This document shows positions 22,900 to 36,100 of a stretch of DNA of 64,000 nucleotides, piece after piece. The stretch's first letter is position 1, and every line of letters begins with the position of its first letter. This DNA is from Mycteria americana (taxonomy: Eukaryota; Chordata; Aves; Ciconiiformes; Ciconiidae): positions 210,458,387-210,522,386 of the forward strand of contig NC_134365.1 of the NCBI RefSeq assembly GCF_035582795.1. Direction: 5' to 3'. A program made the position numbers and the translations under genes. A model generated the notes under the pieces. It was given only the letters and a program-made list of their open reading frames with translations, was not told the DNA's origin and did no database searches.

Positions 22900-25800
22900 C
22901 TGAAATAGTAGAGAGGAGAGTTACTGGATACAATTTGCCTTTCTAGAAAGCGACATGGGCCTTGAAGTATATTTTCCATTATGACTGCTATGTGCCTTGG
23001 ACCACATCCTGCGCTCCCTCCTTATCTTCCTCGCAGTGCTTCAGAGGAGTGTATGCTTTACTTAGCTGCCCTGCCAAACACATCAGTTCAGGCTGCAAAG
23101 GATGCTTGCAGATCTCCAGCACAACACAGCCTCCAGAATCTCACCAGCCAACCTGCAGCCTCTAACTTGTGCTTTTTTTTCTAGAAGAGATTTTTAAGAC
23201 CAACAGATGGCTTGATTTAGGGCCATGTTCTCACCTCCTCTGGTGGTGGCACCCCCAGTTCATTTAAGCACCTACCATGGCACCTTAATTCAGTCCCTCT
23301 GAACTATCAAATCCAAGCCATGAAGAAAAAAACCCATGGTATATATGTTGCGGATAGAGCGAGAGTGCACTTCACTCGTAAGAGAGAAGCAACAATATAC
23401 TTTAGTGATATAAAACAGCAAGTTAACAAAGTTCAATGGTAAATGCAACAGTGGTTTAGCAAGATTCAATAGCAAGGTACACAATTATTTACTGCATAGA
23501 GGACAGGGTCAGACAAAACTGTCAGGAAGACCCTCCTGCTGCGTCATGAGGTTCAGAAAGGACACCCTTGCTTTCTAAACTCCTTCTCACAGAGGAGTCT
23601 AGGTGCAGTTGGATCCAATCCTAGTCCCAGAGTTGGTCAACGGTTTATGTCTAAAGGATTATATATGTGCAATCAATCCTTTGTATCACTTAGCTAAGAT
23701 TTCAAAGTTTAGCATGCTATTAGTCACTCACTGAGATCTGTTGCAGCAAGGAATCTACCAACCTCGAGGCGTAACCTTGAAAGGTGTCCACACTCAAGGG
23801 GAGATCCTGCTGGGCAGCCCGCTGCCATGCAGGAGAGCTCAACGGGCCCTGGGCTGCCCACTATTTAAGGAGTAAGATGATTGACTTATGGTCATATTTG
23901 CATACCAGCAACATGTCTGGGTCCCTGCTCCAGACAGCCCTTGGCGACTGTGTTTCCATCCGTCTCCCCAACACCCAGTGTAAGCTGGATGCAGCCACCA
24001 TGACCCCCACTGGTGGTTATTGCTTACGTGGGGAGGGAGCACACCGCCACAACATGAGATGCCTAGAGAAGGCATTTACCTCTCACCAGTGATTGTGTAA
24101 GAAGCCAGAATGAAGCCAGGCACCATGGCAGGTGACCTGAACTTCCCTGCCTTGAACACAGACACAGCAGTGAGCTCCTAGAGCTCTCTCGGGGCTTGTC
24201 ATTAGTAGTATGAAAGTCATGTCATTATAGTCTGAACCTCATCCTCAATGACCACACAGCTCCATAACACAGGTGAGGATGCCATCACTGCAGGTCCTCG
24301 ATGGAATCTGTGCTACCTTGTCTCTGCCACTCCCGTGCCACGGAGCCAGAGGTAGCAATTGCTGCAGCGGGAATTCGTCCTGGAGTCATGCACAGAGCCA
24401 TGCACGGGGAGGTAACGAGCAGTGGGAGCAGGAGCACTAAACGCCAGGGTGTGCTCAGGTCTTTCTCAGGTGGCCGCAGCTCTGTCTGCTCCTTAGTCAC
24501 TCCTATTGACACTGCCTGCAGCCACTCCACGGGGGTGTGCCAGATTGTCATTTTCTTCCCCAAATTAGAGGGTGAGCACGTTGGTAGAAGCTCAGAGGTA
24601 GCAGGCAGTCTCTGGCAGTTGCTGCCTCCTGTAGTCTCTGTTTGTGGGCAGTTTAATTGGGCCAGCACTGTGCTGGCCCAATTAAACCTGCTGTCTTTGC
24701 TCCTGGCCTATAGACTGTTTACTGCACTATATAATACATACTTTGGAGACATGTATGGCAGACAGTTCATAGTCTACCTTGAATCACTCCCCAGTCATCC
24801 TTCCTCATCCCTTGGCCATCCTGCAATGCACTTGGACAGATGTCCAACTACGTCCTTGCAACCTTACCCAGAGTCTGCATCCTCTTAGTGCCGCATCACC
24901 TCCTCACAGCTCTGCGTCGGCCTGTGCTGAGAGTCACAGTGAAAGGGCCAGCAAGCATCAGCAGCTATCCATCACCCTCGCCGTAGAACTGAGCTCTGGC
25001 TGGCCTCCTGCATCAGCCAAGCCCCTGCGGTCCAGGCTCAGGGCTCCCTCTGCACCAAGGCTGGTCACAGTGCCAACACTGGCCACTGCAGAGGGCTGCA
25101 TTACCCCCATCTCGTGCTAAGGAGGTTTCTTGCACTTCATTTTGAGGCAACTGATGCTTATTGCTTCAGGACTGGAAGGATCATAGCGAGCCTTACGTGC
25201 TGATGCACAAGTCATAGCTTTTTCTAAATACACCACTTAAAAAAGACTTATCCTGCACTTATTCTGCCTTACTCTGCTCCTCTTGCTCAGACACCCCAAA
25301 CTCACAGGCTGCAGCTGGCTGATGAAGCCAGACATTTTGCATTCCACAAAATCACTGCCCCTTCCTGCCCCCCCAACTCATTCCCCCTGTTCTGATGAGG
25401 TGACGGTGTTGTGCCATGGGAGAAGGGATGCACCCGGTCTGTTTAATCCCCCAGTACAGGTGAGGGCGGAGCGGGCACGGGTGCGAGGCTGTGCCTGGGA
25501 ACAGGCCCTTTTGAGCCTGACACCCTCGCAGAGACACTCATCCCCTCTCGCGCCCATGGCAGTGCTGCTGTACCACAAGGACACGTAGACCCAAGATGGG
25601 TCAGCTCTGCCTCCTGGCAGAGATTCCCAGCCTACATGAAGCATGAAGCAGAACTTAATTTTTGTCTCCTTATGAGCTGATGCATGCAAACCTTGAGGTG
25701 TCTATCAATAAAATATGTCTCCAGTTACCTGTTCAGCTGCAGGCTTTTGCACATACCATTGGGATTGTTTAGGTGCAATTAAAAAAGAACACGATAAAAA

Positions 25801-28800
25801 TGCGGCTGTGTGCTGTTCATGTGTAAGGCTCTGACATCACCGAGTTATGCTTATAATAGCTTATATTATGGTTTGTAATAACTCGTGTGTAACTGAGGTT
25901 TTCATGCCTTCTCCAGCTCAGCCCCAAAGGCAAGCTGTCTCACGCACTGCATCTAATCTGCATTGCAAGCTACCTTTCCTCACTGCTTCGAAAAGCTTTT
26001 GGTTTGTGTCACCGCCAAAGCCTATCTGCATTCATGCAGTCAGCCATGAAGCCACCTGTCCAACTAACCTGGAATAGCTAAGGGCAAGATCCAAGCAGAC
26101 AGGTGAACACCTCATTCATAGGATGGGGGTTTAAAAATAAATTATGCATCTGAACACCTGTATGGATGTGAGCACCTAACGATATTGATGTGTTTCATAA
26201 AGTGGGGGTTGCAGTCTCACAGAAGAGGCAGAGGCGGATTAAAAGTATGGCAACACACAGCTATCAGAGCAGGCAGCTTCCATCAAGTTTGGTCATTTAA
26301 CAGTGCAGGACACTGTCACCTCCCCCCTTCCCCACACTAGTACCATTCCAGGCGAACTTCAGTGTCCCACTCCCCTCGCTATTTCCTCAGGCACACTTAG
26401 TCCTTTGATTGCAGTGGAGCTATTTCATCTACCCTTAGCACAGGTCCCAGGGAGGAGGCACAGTGCATCTTACACCAAGGTTTCTGTTGTAGGATGTTCA
26501 CGTGAGTGGCTCTAGAAGTACCTGTTTCTCTTGACGGTCTACCAAGAGAGTCGGCAAGAGCAGCTCAGAGGTAGCTATAGCTGGGCGATGCAAATCCCAC
26601 CTTGGTCACCTGGCTGTTGGTAGTCATCAACCAAATGAAAACACAACGTGATTCATCCAGCCCCTCGTATGCTAGGACAGAAAAAGCAACTCCAGAGTTT
26701 TCCGTCTCTCTCTAAGCTATAGAAAGAGTCAAACTCATAGGTTTTCAGACAATCGAAACGAGATGAGGTGAAAGCCACCTAAGTGATTTGCTCTCAACCC
26801 CTAGGAAATGTGTGGTAGAGCAGGTTTACAGACCCAGGCCTGGGGGAGTCCCATCACTACCCTGCTCATCAGCCTACCCTGCCTGCTCTCTAATTTTTCA
26901 CTAATTGCTGAATTAATTCGCTGTTTCCAGCTGCCAATCGGCAGTGGGTGGCACTGACATTCCTCGCACTTCTCGCCCAATTACTGCCTCTGTGCTACAT
27001 TTGGCATTTGTTTCTCAGGCAGACATTCCTGAGGAGCTAGGCATGCAGGGAGTGAGACGGTGCCTTCACCACTTACATCATTACCCAAAAAAAAAGCATG
27101 TGACAACCCTGAGGCCCTCACCAGAGTGCAGAGAGCATTTTCATAGTGATTTCTTTCTGCTTGCTGTGTCTCTGCAGCTCCATGTGCATGCACATAGGCG
27201 TAAGCACATGCCACTGTGCAGCTGAGCCTGCTCATACCCAGCTATCCCTGTCTTGGCAAGGAAATTACCCAGAAAATAGGCAATATAACCTCATGGGGCT
27301 ACGCTGCAGAGCAAGTGTTGCTAAGTGTTCCCTTCAGCAGCCATCTGACCTTTCCTAACCATCTGTCTTAGCCTTGATAGGAACACACACAATGGGTGTG
27401 AAATCTCTTCCCCACTTTCTCCTCCCAGATCTGGCATGGCAGTGTCTGAGAGGGGTGTATGTGCTTATTTCTTGACTTACAGGAATTTTTCATAGTCTTG
27501 ATTTCTCCTTACAGATTCTTCAGACAATTTTTTTCCCTAGTGGTTTCCTGTCTCAGACTGAGGTTCCTCCAGTGAATCACAGAGCTGCTACCTCCCACCT
27601 CTGAGACACCTCCATTTCAGCAACGGGTGAAGGGGACCCATTACTGTAAACTAAGAACGGACCCACAGCAACCCATGGGGATGCTCTGGAGAAGCCAGAG
27701 CAACTAAAGGTAGCACCTGGCCAATTATTTCTAGGGCTGCGGTACGGTTTGGAGGCAGGAGACACAAGGTTTGGGGCCCTGGAGTGCTGGCAGGGACTAT
27801 GACAAGATGAGGGGTGCAGAGGGATGGAGTGGGGAGGGCAGGGGAGCCAGCTGGAGGGAGGTGCTGGAGAACCGAAGCTGCTGTGGAGGGCGTGCCTGCT
27901 GCTCCATGGCAGGAACGGCCTTCAAGCCTGCCTGGGCAGGTCTGGTGAGTCAGACCATGAGGAGCACGAGGAGATATGGTGGCTAGAGGTGACAAAGGGC
28001 ATCAGCGGCTGAGGCAAATGGGAAAGGATGTCATCTCTGCCACTTTGCCTTGCTGCCTCCATGGCACCGACAGCAGATGCTCACTCGCCTAGGTCCTCTT
28101 TGTGCTTTAAAAACTCTTCATCCTTCCTCAACTCCGTAATGGCAGTCTGCAAAAAGCTTCCCTCTGTTTTAAAAGGGCAAGCAGACACCTCCCACAGCCG
28201 TCTGTGAAGTGGAAGGAGAGCAGATCAAAAGGCCCTTGGGAACTCCTGCAACTCAAAACCCAGCCCAGAGAGCAGGGAGACAGTCCAAGCTGAAGACAGG
28301 GATGTAGGATCTCCTGTCTTCACTGTCTGTGACCTTGTGGTCTTAGTATCTCATCACCCCACACGAGTAAATGAGCATGGCAGCCACTCTCTTGGGTCAG
28401 GGCTGAGCTTTGATTCTGGCTACGTCCAGCACCCGAGGGTCCTGCTCCCAACACGCTGCTCGGATACTGAAACCATTCCTGCCCTGACAAAGCACCCTTG
28501 CATGCTGCCAGTCTTTCCTGAGCTCAATAGATGGGAGTAGCTTGACATTTGCTACAAAATCCCCCATGATCACTCCTGAAAAACCTGAAACATGGCAAAA
28601 AAAAAAAAAGAGAGGTAAAGCGTACTTGTTCTCTTAGGGCACCAGCAATTTTTTAAGGATCTCCTTTAAATTTAACAGCCTGAAGGACTTGCTTAAACAT
28701 GCCAAGTGCCAGGGGAGACAAAAACCACTGAGGCTCCGGTGAAATTCATTTTATACTGCACACTTCTGCCCTGACTGAAGCCTGTATGCTCCAGGACATG

Positions 28801-29595
28801 GCAACTCATTTCCCTACCAGAGTCTGCAACACAGGGACACAAGAAAAAGCTGCAGCGTCAACTTGGTGAACGGCAAATGGATGTTTTATCCCTGCGCAGT
28901 GAAGCTAAAGAACTCTTATCAACACTGCCATCACACTGGCAACAGAACAACTTGACACTGCGATGTTTAACCCTGCTACCCACCGGCAGTGCTCCCTGCC
29001 CGTGATAGCTGGCTAGGCAGGACAGACGCATCAGCTGGTGTCAAAGATTACTTTCCTGTCCCCTGGCATCACGTCGCACGCAGCAGCCTCCCAGCTTTCA
29101 TTACAAGCCCCGTGGGACAAGGAGCTATTTGTTTGCTCTGTTCCAAGCACAAAAATAAGTTTTGCTTGTGTTAAATTAATATCGAAAGAAGTTCAACGAG
29201 CAGAGCTCCTGCCTCCTTTGCAAAATCCTAGCTCCTGCTTCACTCCAGAGGAAGCGTTCTCCAGGAACATTTGCTTTACAGCAAAGGAAAAGCTGACTTA
29301 CCTGTGGTTCAACCAGCCAGTTCTCCTCCTTGTTTTGGGCTGGCTTTGTATACTTAAAAGCTGAATAAAGAGGGATTTTGTCCTTAGTACTGTAGAGGGT
29401 TGCAAAGCGTGGCTCTTTGTTGTACTGCTGACAGATTTTCACGTGGAATCGCTCCGTAAATCCCTCGGGTGGGACTTGTCCAGGGAAGAACACGTTACAC
29501 TCGGCAAAACCTATTTCATCCTCTCCAACAACTCTGCCCTGGGAGAAGCCTGGGAAAACTGAGATGCAAAGCAAAAATACAATTGACGTCTTCAT
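21766..29595 (-). CDS. ENDOD1: Endonuclease domain-containing 1 protein
   Basis: Two coding exons (29595-29302 and 22899-21766) join in phase 0 to give 475 residues, close to human ENDOD1 at about 500. Residues 1-19 (MKTSIVFLLCISVFPGFSQ) are a signal peptide. Residues 25-265 are a DNA/RNA non-specific endonuclease-like domain with FxxCxxFF near the start, YERGLLNP at 137-144 and YTLTNAVP at 157-164. The canonical motif is DRGH, and here Leu141 stands in the place of the catalytic His. As I recall, mammalian ENDOD1 also lacks this His, so classical catalysis is doubtful. The motif Asn (N161) is kept. Residues 310-470 are a run of hydrophobic helices, probably membrane-associated. Mammalian ENDOD1 is reported to act in innate immune and DNA-damage responses. 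The ATG gives a perfect signal peptide. Confidence 0.93.
23346..23913. mobile_element. Probable solo LTR of an avian endogenous retrovirus-like element
   Basis: A 568-bp block beginning TGTTGC and ending GCAACA, so the termini are a perfect 6-bp inverted repeat of the TG...CA kind that defines LTRs. The interior (gagtgcacttcactcgtaag, caacagtggtttagcaagat, then catgcaggagagctcaac) resembles interspersed ERV LTR sequence that I recall from bird genomes. No gag, pol or env frames flank it. I could not see a matching target-site duplication (ATATA before, TGTCT after), so the edges may be off or the duplication decayed. Orientation not assigned. Confidence 0.55.
24651..24687. repeat. Perfect 37-bp palindrome (18-bp arms, 1-bp centre)
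   Basis: GTTTAATTGGGCCAGCAC at 24651-24668 is followed by a single T and then by its exact reverse complement at 24670-24687. Symmetry stops on both sides (A before, C after). It could extrude a cruciform or form a strong RNA hairpin in the ENDOD1 pre-mRNA. Confidence 0.95.
29302..29595 (-). CDS. ENDOD1: ENDOD1 coding exon 1
   Basis: ATG at 29595 opens 98 codons ending at CAG before the donor GTAAGT (29301 leftward). It encodes the signal peptide and the start of the nuclease-like fold (AECNVFFPG, then FHVKICQQYNKEPRFATLYS). The same frame is open upstream to about 29,862, but the hydrophobic signal peptide beginning at this Met decides the start. Confidence 0.92.
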
Positions 29596-30150
29596 GGTCC
29601 ACTCCCTGGAGCTGAGGGAAGCCCCGTCTGCCTCCGCTGGGTACGGCGAAGGACCTGTGCTCTGAGTCCATGCAGCAGCGAAGCCAGAAAGCATCTGGAA
29701 TTTGGGTGTAGCGTGCAAGGGAAATGAAATATGAAACCACAGCCGATCCCTTCGGGGAGCCAGCGCTTTCTGCAGGCAGCACGTTGTGAAACCGAACGTG
29801 CGCCAGGCTGCGCTGACACACGCTGCGGATGCCAACTGCCCACAGGGAACAATGCCAAGCAACGTGAAATCATCAGGGCTTGTTGAGAAGAGGAGGAGGG
29901 AAACCTACGGCGGTGCCGGGCTAGAGCTGAGCAGCACCGGCTGTCCAGGCTGGGTCTCAGCGCTGGCAGGGGGGTGGTGTGCTGCATTGCAGCAGAGTCC
30001 CCGGCAGGAATTTTGGCTGACGCAGCCAGAAATCTTCCTGGGGCTGCCAGGGGCATGCTGCACAGTCAGATTCACTGCCCCGAAGAAGGTGTTAGCTGCC
30101 CTCTCCAGCCATGAGCCTGGCTAAGGGAGACGGAGAAGGAGAGGGAGAGG
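29596..30150 (-). promoter_or_regulatory. ENDOD1: ENDOD1 5' UTR and promoter region
   Basis: This lies directly upstream of the ENDOD1 start on the minus strand. It is moderately GC-rich with scattered CG but lacks a clear TATA box or dense CpG island. The transcription start cannot be placed from sequence alone. A purine-rich tract of GGAGA-type repeats at 30,126-30,165 marks its far edge. Confidence 0.4.
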
Positions 30151-30165
30151 GAGAAGAGAGGTGGC
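30126..30165 (+). repeat. Purine-only microsatellite-like tract
   Basis: GGGAGACGGAGAAGGAGAGG and similar units form an almost pure A/G stretch of about 40 bases just upstream of ENDOD1. Confidence 0.7.
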
Positions 30166-33100
30166 AGGATATTGGCACGACTGGGAACCCGCTTTGCCCC
30201 TTTTTGGGGTGTCTGTCCCCACTGTTGCTGCCAGCCACATGCTGCTAAGGTGCCTGGGAAAGGCATGCTCCTCCTGCCTCTCTGGGAGCTGTAATAGGCA
30301 TCCGAAACCCTCCTGTGGAGCAGTATCACCTCACCTTGGCAGACCCTCCCTCAGGAGAGATTAAAAAGAGGCAGAAGGATTAAGACCTTCGGATCACATA
30401 CTCCTAATCAACACCCACCTCTGAATATTTTGATCAAACCTACAGAACTAAGAAAAAAAAAATCTACCTAAAGGGAACAAAACCAATCCTCTGAGTTTAT
30501 GATCAGCAGAGCTACTGCTGGGTAAAGGCTGTAGGAATCTTCAGTGACTGGGAAAATTAATGTTTTCAGAATAGTGGGAATGGAAAAGAGACTACAGAGC
30601 AGTTCCACAGAGTCAAGAAAATGTGCAATTTCCCACCCAAGAAGTTAGATATTACCAGATGTGTTGCCAACAACCTCAAAAAAATCCTGGGTGCCAATAA
30701 GGCACAGGCCCCTTTTAGACAAAGCTGGTTTATACTGTTAAAGTGATCTCCAAGCAAAAATCTCCAAGTGCTACCAACTCACAAGTGCTTTGCAGATGAG
30801 GTAGGAGTAGTCTATATTGCAAATGATGAAACGGGACAGCGGGTGGTTAAAGTGCCTGCTCAAGGTCAGAGAAGGAGCCTGTAAAAGCGCTAAAAATAGA
30901 CTGGACTCTACGACTATCATTCCTCTACTCAGGGATGACTTCTAGAAGTATCAAGGCAAGGAAATACATCAGCGCCTCTTGGTGTGGTGTTATCAGCTGG
31001 GGGAGACAGAGGTGGGCTGGACAGGCTGTGGAACAACAGGAAATGTAGTAAGTGGGCTTGGTTTCGGTCCAGGCAGAAGCCTGGTCACCCAGCCCTGACA
31101 GAAAGAGTTAGTCATGTTCAGGAAAGATGATGGAACTGAAAGCACAGACACAGCCTGACCTGAAGACAGCTGCTTCAAAAAACAGGTTTAAAATTTCATT
31201 TTCCTGGATGTAAAAAGGCTCCTGGGAAATCAAGAACTGAAGCTAAACCTTAGCTGTTAGATGTTTGTCTCATCCCAGGCTCACAATTACTTCAGCAGCA
31301 GAGGAAAAGATTTTCACAAGCATGGTAAATTCTGCTCCCCAGGCAAACCTAGGCCAGGCGATGCCTTTGAACACCCCGCTCCAAGACTGACACGCGTTAC
31401 CCCAGGATAGGCATGGTCCCAATCCAATGAAAAGGCAGCATGAGGTGTCTCAAGACGAGCGTGACAGTGACCAGCACGCTGAGCAGATCGATGACTTCCA
31501 CCAGGAAACACGGACATCCTGCCTCTGCCCTGGACCTGCGCATCAACCTCCTCCCTCAAAGCGGCCCCTCTGTCTCACTAGGATGCACAGCCCCAAGCTG
31601 TCTTCCAAGCCTCAAGGGCTTCTTATCTGCTTTTTGGGAACTCTGAGCAGCTCTTTCCTTTCAGGCTGTGAGGCTGGGGTCTGCCTGCCTATTTAGCTCT
31701 GTATTTACCAGCAAATGGATAACCCTTGACTCAGCCTGAATAGCAAGAGCCTCAGGCTCTCGCCTCTGGTGAAGAGCATCAACGTGAAAGCCAGCACGGA
31801 GCTCCGTTCCACTACTCCCAATCCCGTTTTCTCACCAAGCAAGGCCCCTCTGTAGTTTCTATCTAATTTAAGATAGCTGTTATGACCCTTGAATGTGGAG
31901 CTGGATATTTTTTTCTATTCTTGGTAACATCCCTATTACTAAAGAGACTGGGTGCCATCATCATGGTGTGGCGCTCACCGTACTGGGAAGATAAAGGCCA
32001 AAGGAATGCCCTGCCCTGGGAGGATCATGCTCTCAGCCAAGGGATCACAGACAGACAGAGGAGTCACAGTGAGACGGAGTCGGTCAGAGGTTTTGATGAC
32101 TCAGTGCTCCAGTAGCTTATTTGCTATCACAGGCTTTTATAGGCTTCACAGGGAGTGATGACGGTAGGGAGTGATGCAAAAGGGAATATTAATATCGGAT
32201 GCAAAACAGCCCTAAGGCTGTTGATGTGAGCAGAAGGGCTCTGGGAAAATGCACGCTGGGTTGGAAGCAGGCAGCATGAGCCAGCAGCAGCAGCACGGCC
32301 TCGCAGGGGCTGCCTCCTCCAAACCCACCAAGGGGTGACAGTGCAACAAGCCCAGCAGTGCCAGCAGTGCAGGCAAGCACCTTATGTTTGATGTGATGGA
32401 GGAGAGGGAGCTCAGGGAAGATGCAAAGAGGCAGGTGATGTGTTCAAAGGGACACGTGAGAAAGTGATCTCTCGGTGGCAGGCAGAGCTGTGTAGGAGGA
32501 CAGGAGAGGCTGCAGGCAATAGACTGTATAGACACAGAGTTTGCAAGGCATACCAGAGATAAAGTGCGTTGGGGAAAAGAGATTAAAGATAGAGAGATTG
32601 GAGAGAGGGAAGGGCAAGAAAAGAAGTAAGGATCCAGAAAATTGTGTTGACCAGGAGGAAAAGGAGGATATTGGGCAAAAATTAGAGTTGAGGGAGATCT
32701 GCATTCCTTAAAAACGGGAGTACTAAGGAAAGGTTAAGAAGGAAAATGAATGGAAACAGGTGTGAGGAAATTCAGGGTCAAGTGAGGAGATGAGAGCAAG
32801 CTGAGGAAAGCTGTCTCCTTCTGTGATAAGAAAATGAAGAGAACACATGAGGAGGAGGAGGGGGACAGGAGAATGAAAGGAGGTTTTCAACCATCTTCAT
32901 TGACATAACGTGGATGACCAGTCCTCCTCTTCCTCAAGGGTCTCAAGATCAATGCTTAAAGAAAAGAATACCTCCCTGCAAAACAAACCTGAAAAACATG
33001 CCAGCATTCAAACCCTTTAGCCACAATGAAACTGTCGGGCCTGTTTGCCTGCTTTCCCACACTGTGCCTCCAGCCCTGTCTCCCTGTTCACATGGCTGAC

Positions 33101-36100
33101 ACTGAATTTGCTACAAATAGCAAATCTTTCTCCTCGCATGCCTGACCCCTGTAGTCTAGTCTTTCAAAACATTCTTGACTCCAAATATTTTTCCAGGCCG
33201 GATCTCCTGTCTCCTACCACGACCTCTGGGCGGGACCCCAGTGCTGTATGTGACTGTCCCATTCTTCTGAGAAGGAAAGGAAGAAGAAAGTGTCTCCAAG
33301 GGCAAGCAGTCCCACTGGAGAGACACCATCTGATTCAGTGGAGATACCAAAGACTGGACTTGGAGCACAGCAGCGCCAGCAGACATGCCATGGCATATCA
33401 GAGAGCACATCTGCCTCCTCATGGTCTCATGGGAAAAGAGTCTCTTTTTAAAATTAGCTTAAAAACTCGGTCTGGGAAAGGAGCCCAGTGCTGAGCTAGG
33501 GAGAAAAGCAGGAGTGAAACAATTTTCCTGCTAAAACTAAGAGATTCAAGGGCCAGGAGGGCAGAAGGACAATAAACTCTTTGGGGAAGAGCTTAGCAGC
33601 ATGCTCTTGGGATTTTGATTCTCACCTTAAACCAGGTCTTGATGCTTGTCTCTGCTGCCTACTCGTTAGGTGTTTACGCAGACATCTTCACACCTTCCCC
33701 ACGGTGCCCCTTGTGCTGGTGAGGAATGGCCCACTGCCGATGGTACTACTTTGTTGCTCACCTTCTGCCGTGATGCTCACAAACACGGGTGGGCCAGCAA
33801 GAGGCTACTAACCACCTCAAACTGCCAGGGATGCTGATCTGGCTACTCTCCTTCCTCGCTTGCCTTTCCGCTTGGCTGCACTTGTGGTCTCTGTCCTCAG
33901 CAGCCAGTGGATGCCTCAAAGTAGTGTCACACTTGAAATCAGAAGAGAAAAAGACGGGGAGATTAAGACATAAAATGATGGAGGAGGTTGTCTGTGGTGC
34001 ACAGCCAGAGGAAGAGGGTGATGACTGGGAACAGTGAAGCACCCAAACATACTGCTTTCTGGGTGATAACACAGTTAGGACAGGGACCAGTTCTGGGTTT
34101 GTACAAAACTTGCACAGTGGGAGTCTGACAGGAACCTTGTAAACCATGAAGTACAAATGCATTGCATAAATACTGAAGTACATTAATAAAATCCAGAGGC
34201 TATGTCCTTTGGCACTTTATCACAGCCTTCAGACTCACGAGACCTCTGTTAATCTTCGGGCTGTTAGTAACAAGCACAACGACAGCAGAAGTAGAATAGA
34301 TTTAGAATAGCGGTACAAGGCAACGTTTTTAATAGTGCAAATAGTTAACTGTCAGAATGAGTTATTTAGAGATGTGCTGAAAGCTCCAATACTTTCATTC
34401 TTTAAATCAAGAGATGCTTTTTAAAGCAATAACAACCATGATAAAAGAACTGATGCTTCAAATGTAATGGCCTTTGTTTTACAGATTGTCAGTTGGTCAG
34501 AGCCACAACAGTTCTTTCACACCTTAAATCTGTTCTGGACAAGAAAGTTACCCACTTGCAGGCTTTTCTTCTAGGTATTATTACTGACTTTTTATTATAT
34601 GTTATATTTTATTTTTTCAAAAGTGCGGTGCAATTCAGTCAATGCTGAGAGCTCGCCGTGCTAGGTGCTGCCTGAAAACAAGGTGTGAGGCAGCTCCTGA
34701 CAGTCTGCATTGACAGAAGACTGATGAGTGGAACAAAATTAGAGGTACAGACTTGTTAGGCTTGCATCATCTCAGAAGAGGGAATGAGAAAGCCATAATC
34801 CTTGAGAAAGCTAAACCTGCTGGCAGGATCCAGAAGCTTTAATCAAGAGGCAAGATAGCAGCCGCACCCAGGACTGCCTGTCTCCAGTAACACCACCATG
34901 TTTTGGAACCAAGGAGTGGGAGGAGATGTTCTGCATTAAGGGTTTGGCCAGACCCGATAGATGGAGGTGAGGTTCTGCCACTCCCCAGCTCTGATGCCCT
35001 GCGTGCTGCTCAGATCAGCAGTGGAGATGCCCACATGGAGTCCAGTCATCCCAACAGCCAAAGCAGAGAAGCAGGCACCACAACGGTGTGACTCGCATCA
35101 TCCTACATGGCCAGGTGAGGACAAGATGGCATCCTCCAAATGTGCCTCTGTGTCTGCACCAGCTGTAGAGTAAGCCCAGGATGGCCACAGCTGGTCAGAC
35201 AAACCTTGGGCAGGACCTAACGTACTCCTGCCACTGCAGGGATTTAACCCATGAAAAATCAAGTGTGTTGGCTGTGCGAGGGAAGGCCGAGCAGGTCTTT
35301 CTCCATGCTCCTTTCAGGCCTTGGCCTTGCTACTGAAATACATATTACAACTGCTGCTAGGTGTAAACAGAGTGTCATGTTTTCCATGTATGTTGGTTCT
35401 TGGCCAGTACTGCCTGGGGAAAGATTCAGACGTGAAAAACACAATCACTAGTCCCAGGATCCCATCACTGCCATGAGTACAGGGCACAGCTTCTGCCCTT
35501 AGAGTTCACAGAACAGCATCGGTGTATGATAGCCAGGACAAAGTATTTCCTCTAAAAAACAAAAGCAGCAGTGCTTTTAGTCACAGTAACTGACAGCAGA
35601 GTGGAAGGAAGTACTGGCCTTACATTAGTGCTTTAAATAAACGGGTGGCTGGTTGGGACTGCAGGTTAAATTACAAGTGCAAAACCCGACGCCTCCGGAG
35701 AGCAGACCTGGGAGCCTCCTGATTTTGAAAACAGCTCAGAAGAAGAGAAGAAATGGACTTTGCAGCGTCTCTGCTGGGATCTGCTGCGTAACTGTCTGAC
35801 TTCACTTTCTTGGGAGATGGTATTGTCTGTGGCTGTGTAACACTTGCCATATGCTGGGCTGAGGAGCAGCCAGTCCACAAACACATGGTTCATCAGGTGG
35901 TATTTAGGGTGTGCTCAGCTTCAATGCTGTAGTGTCTCATGTCTAGATCTCCCACATTAAAACTCAAGGTCTCAGGGTAGGCGTTAGAGGTCCCCAGAGG
36001 ATGCAGAAGAACAGAAATCACAGAAGCCAGCACATTACACAGGGACCCTCATAAGCTAGACAGTCACTAATGACAAAATATAAGGCTTCAGCACTGCTTT

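Larger units (their letters stand above)
22900..29301 (-). other. ENDOD1: ENDOD1 intron 1, 6.4 kb
   Basis: The single intron of the coding region, bounded by GTAAGT and TTTCAG on the minus strand. It contains an LTR-like repeat (23,346-23,913), a perfect 37-bp palindrome (24,651-24,687) and a poly-A tract near 28,600. No internal coding exon is evident. The open frame at 24,301-24,888 (+) shows no recognisable domain. Confidence 0.85.

Noticed and set aside
24301-24888. 195-codon + strand frame in the ENDOD1 intron
   Set aside because: No domain or family resemblance. It runs straight through the 37-bp palindrome and lacks supporting splice or start context.
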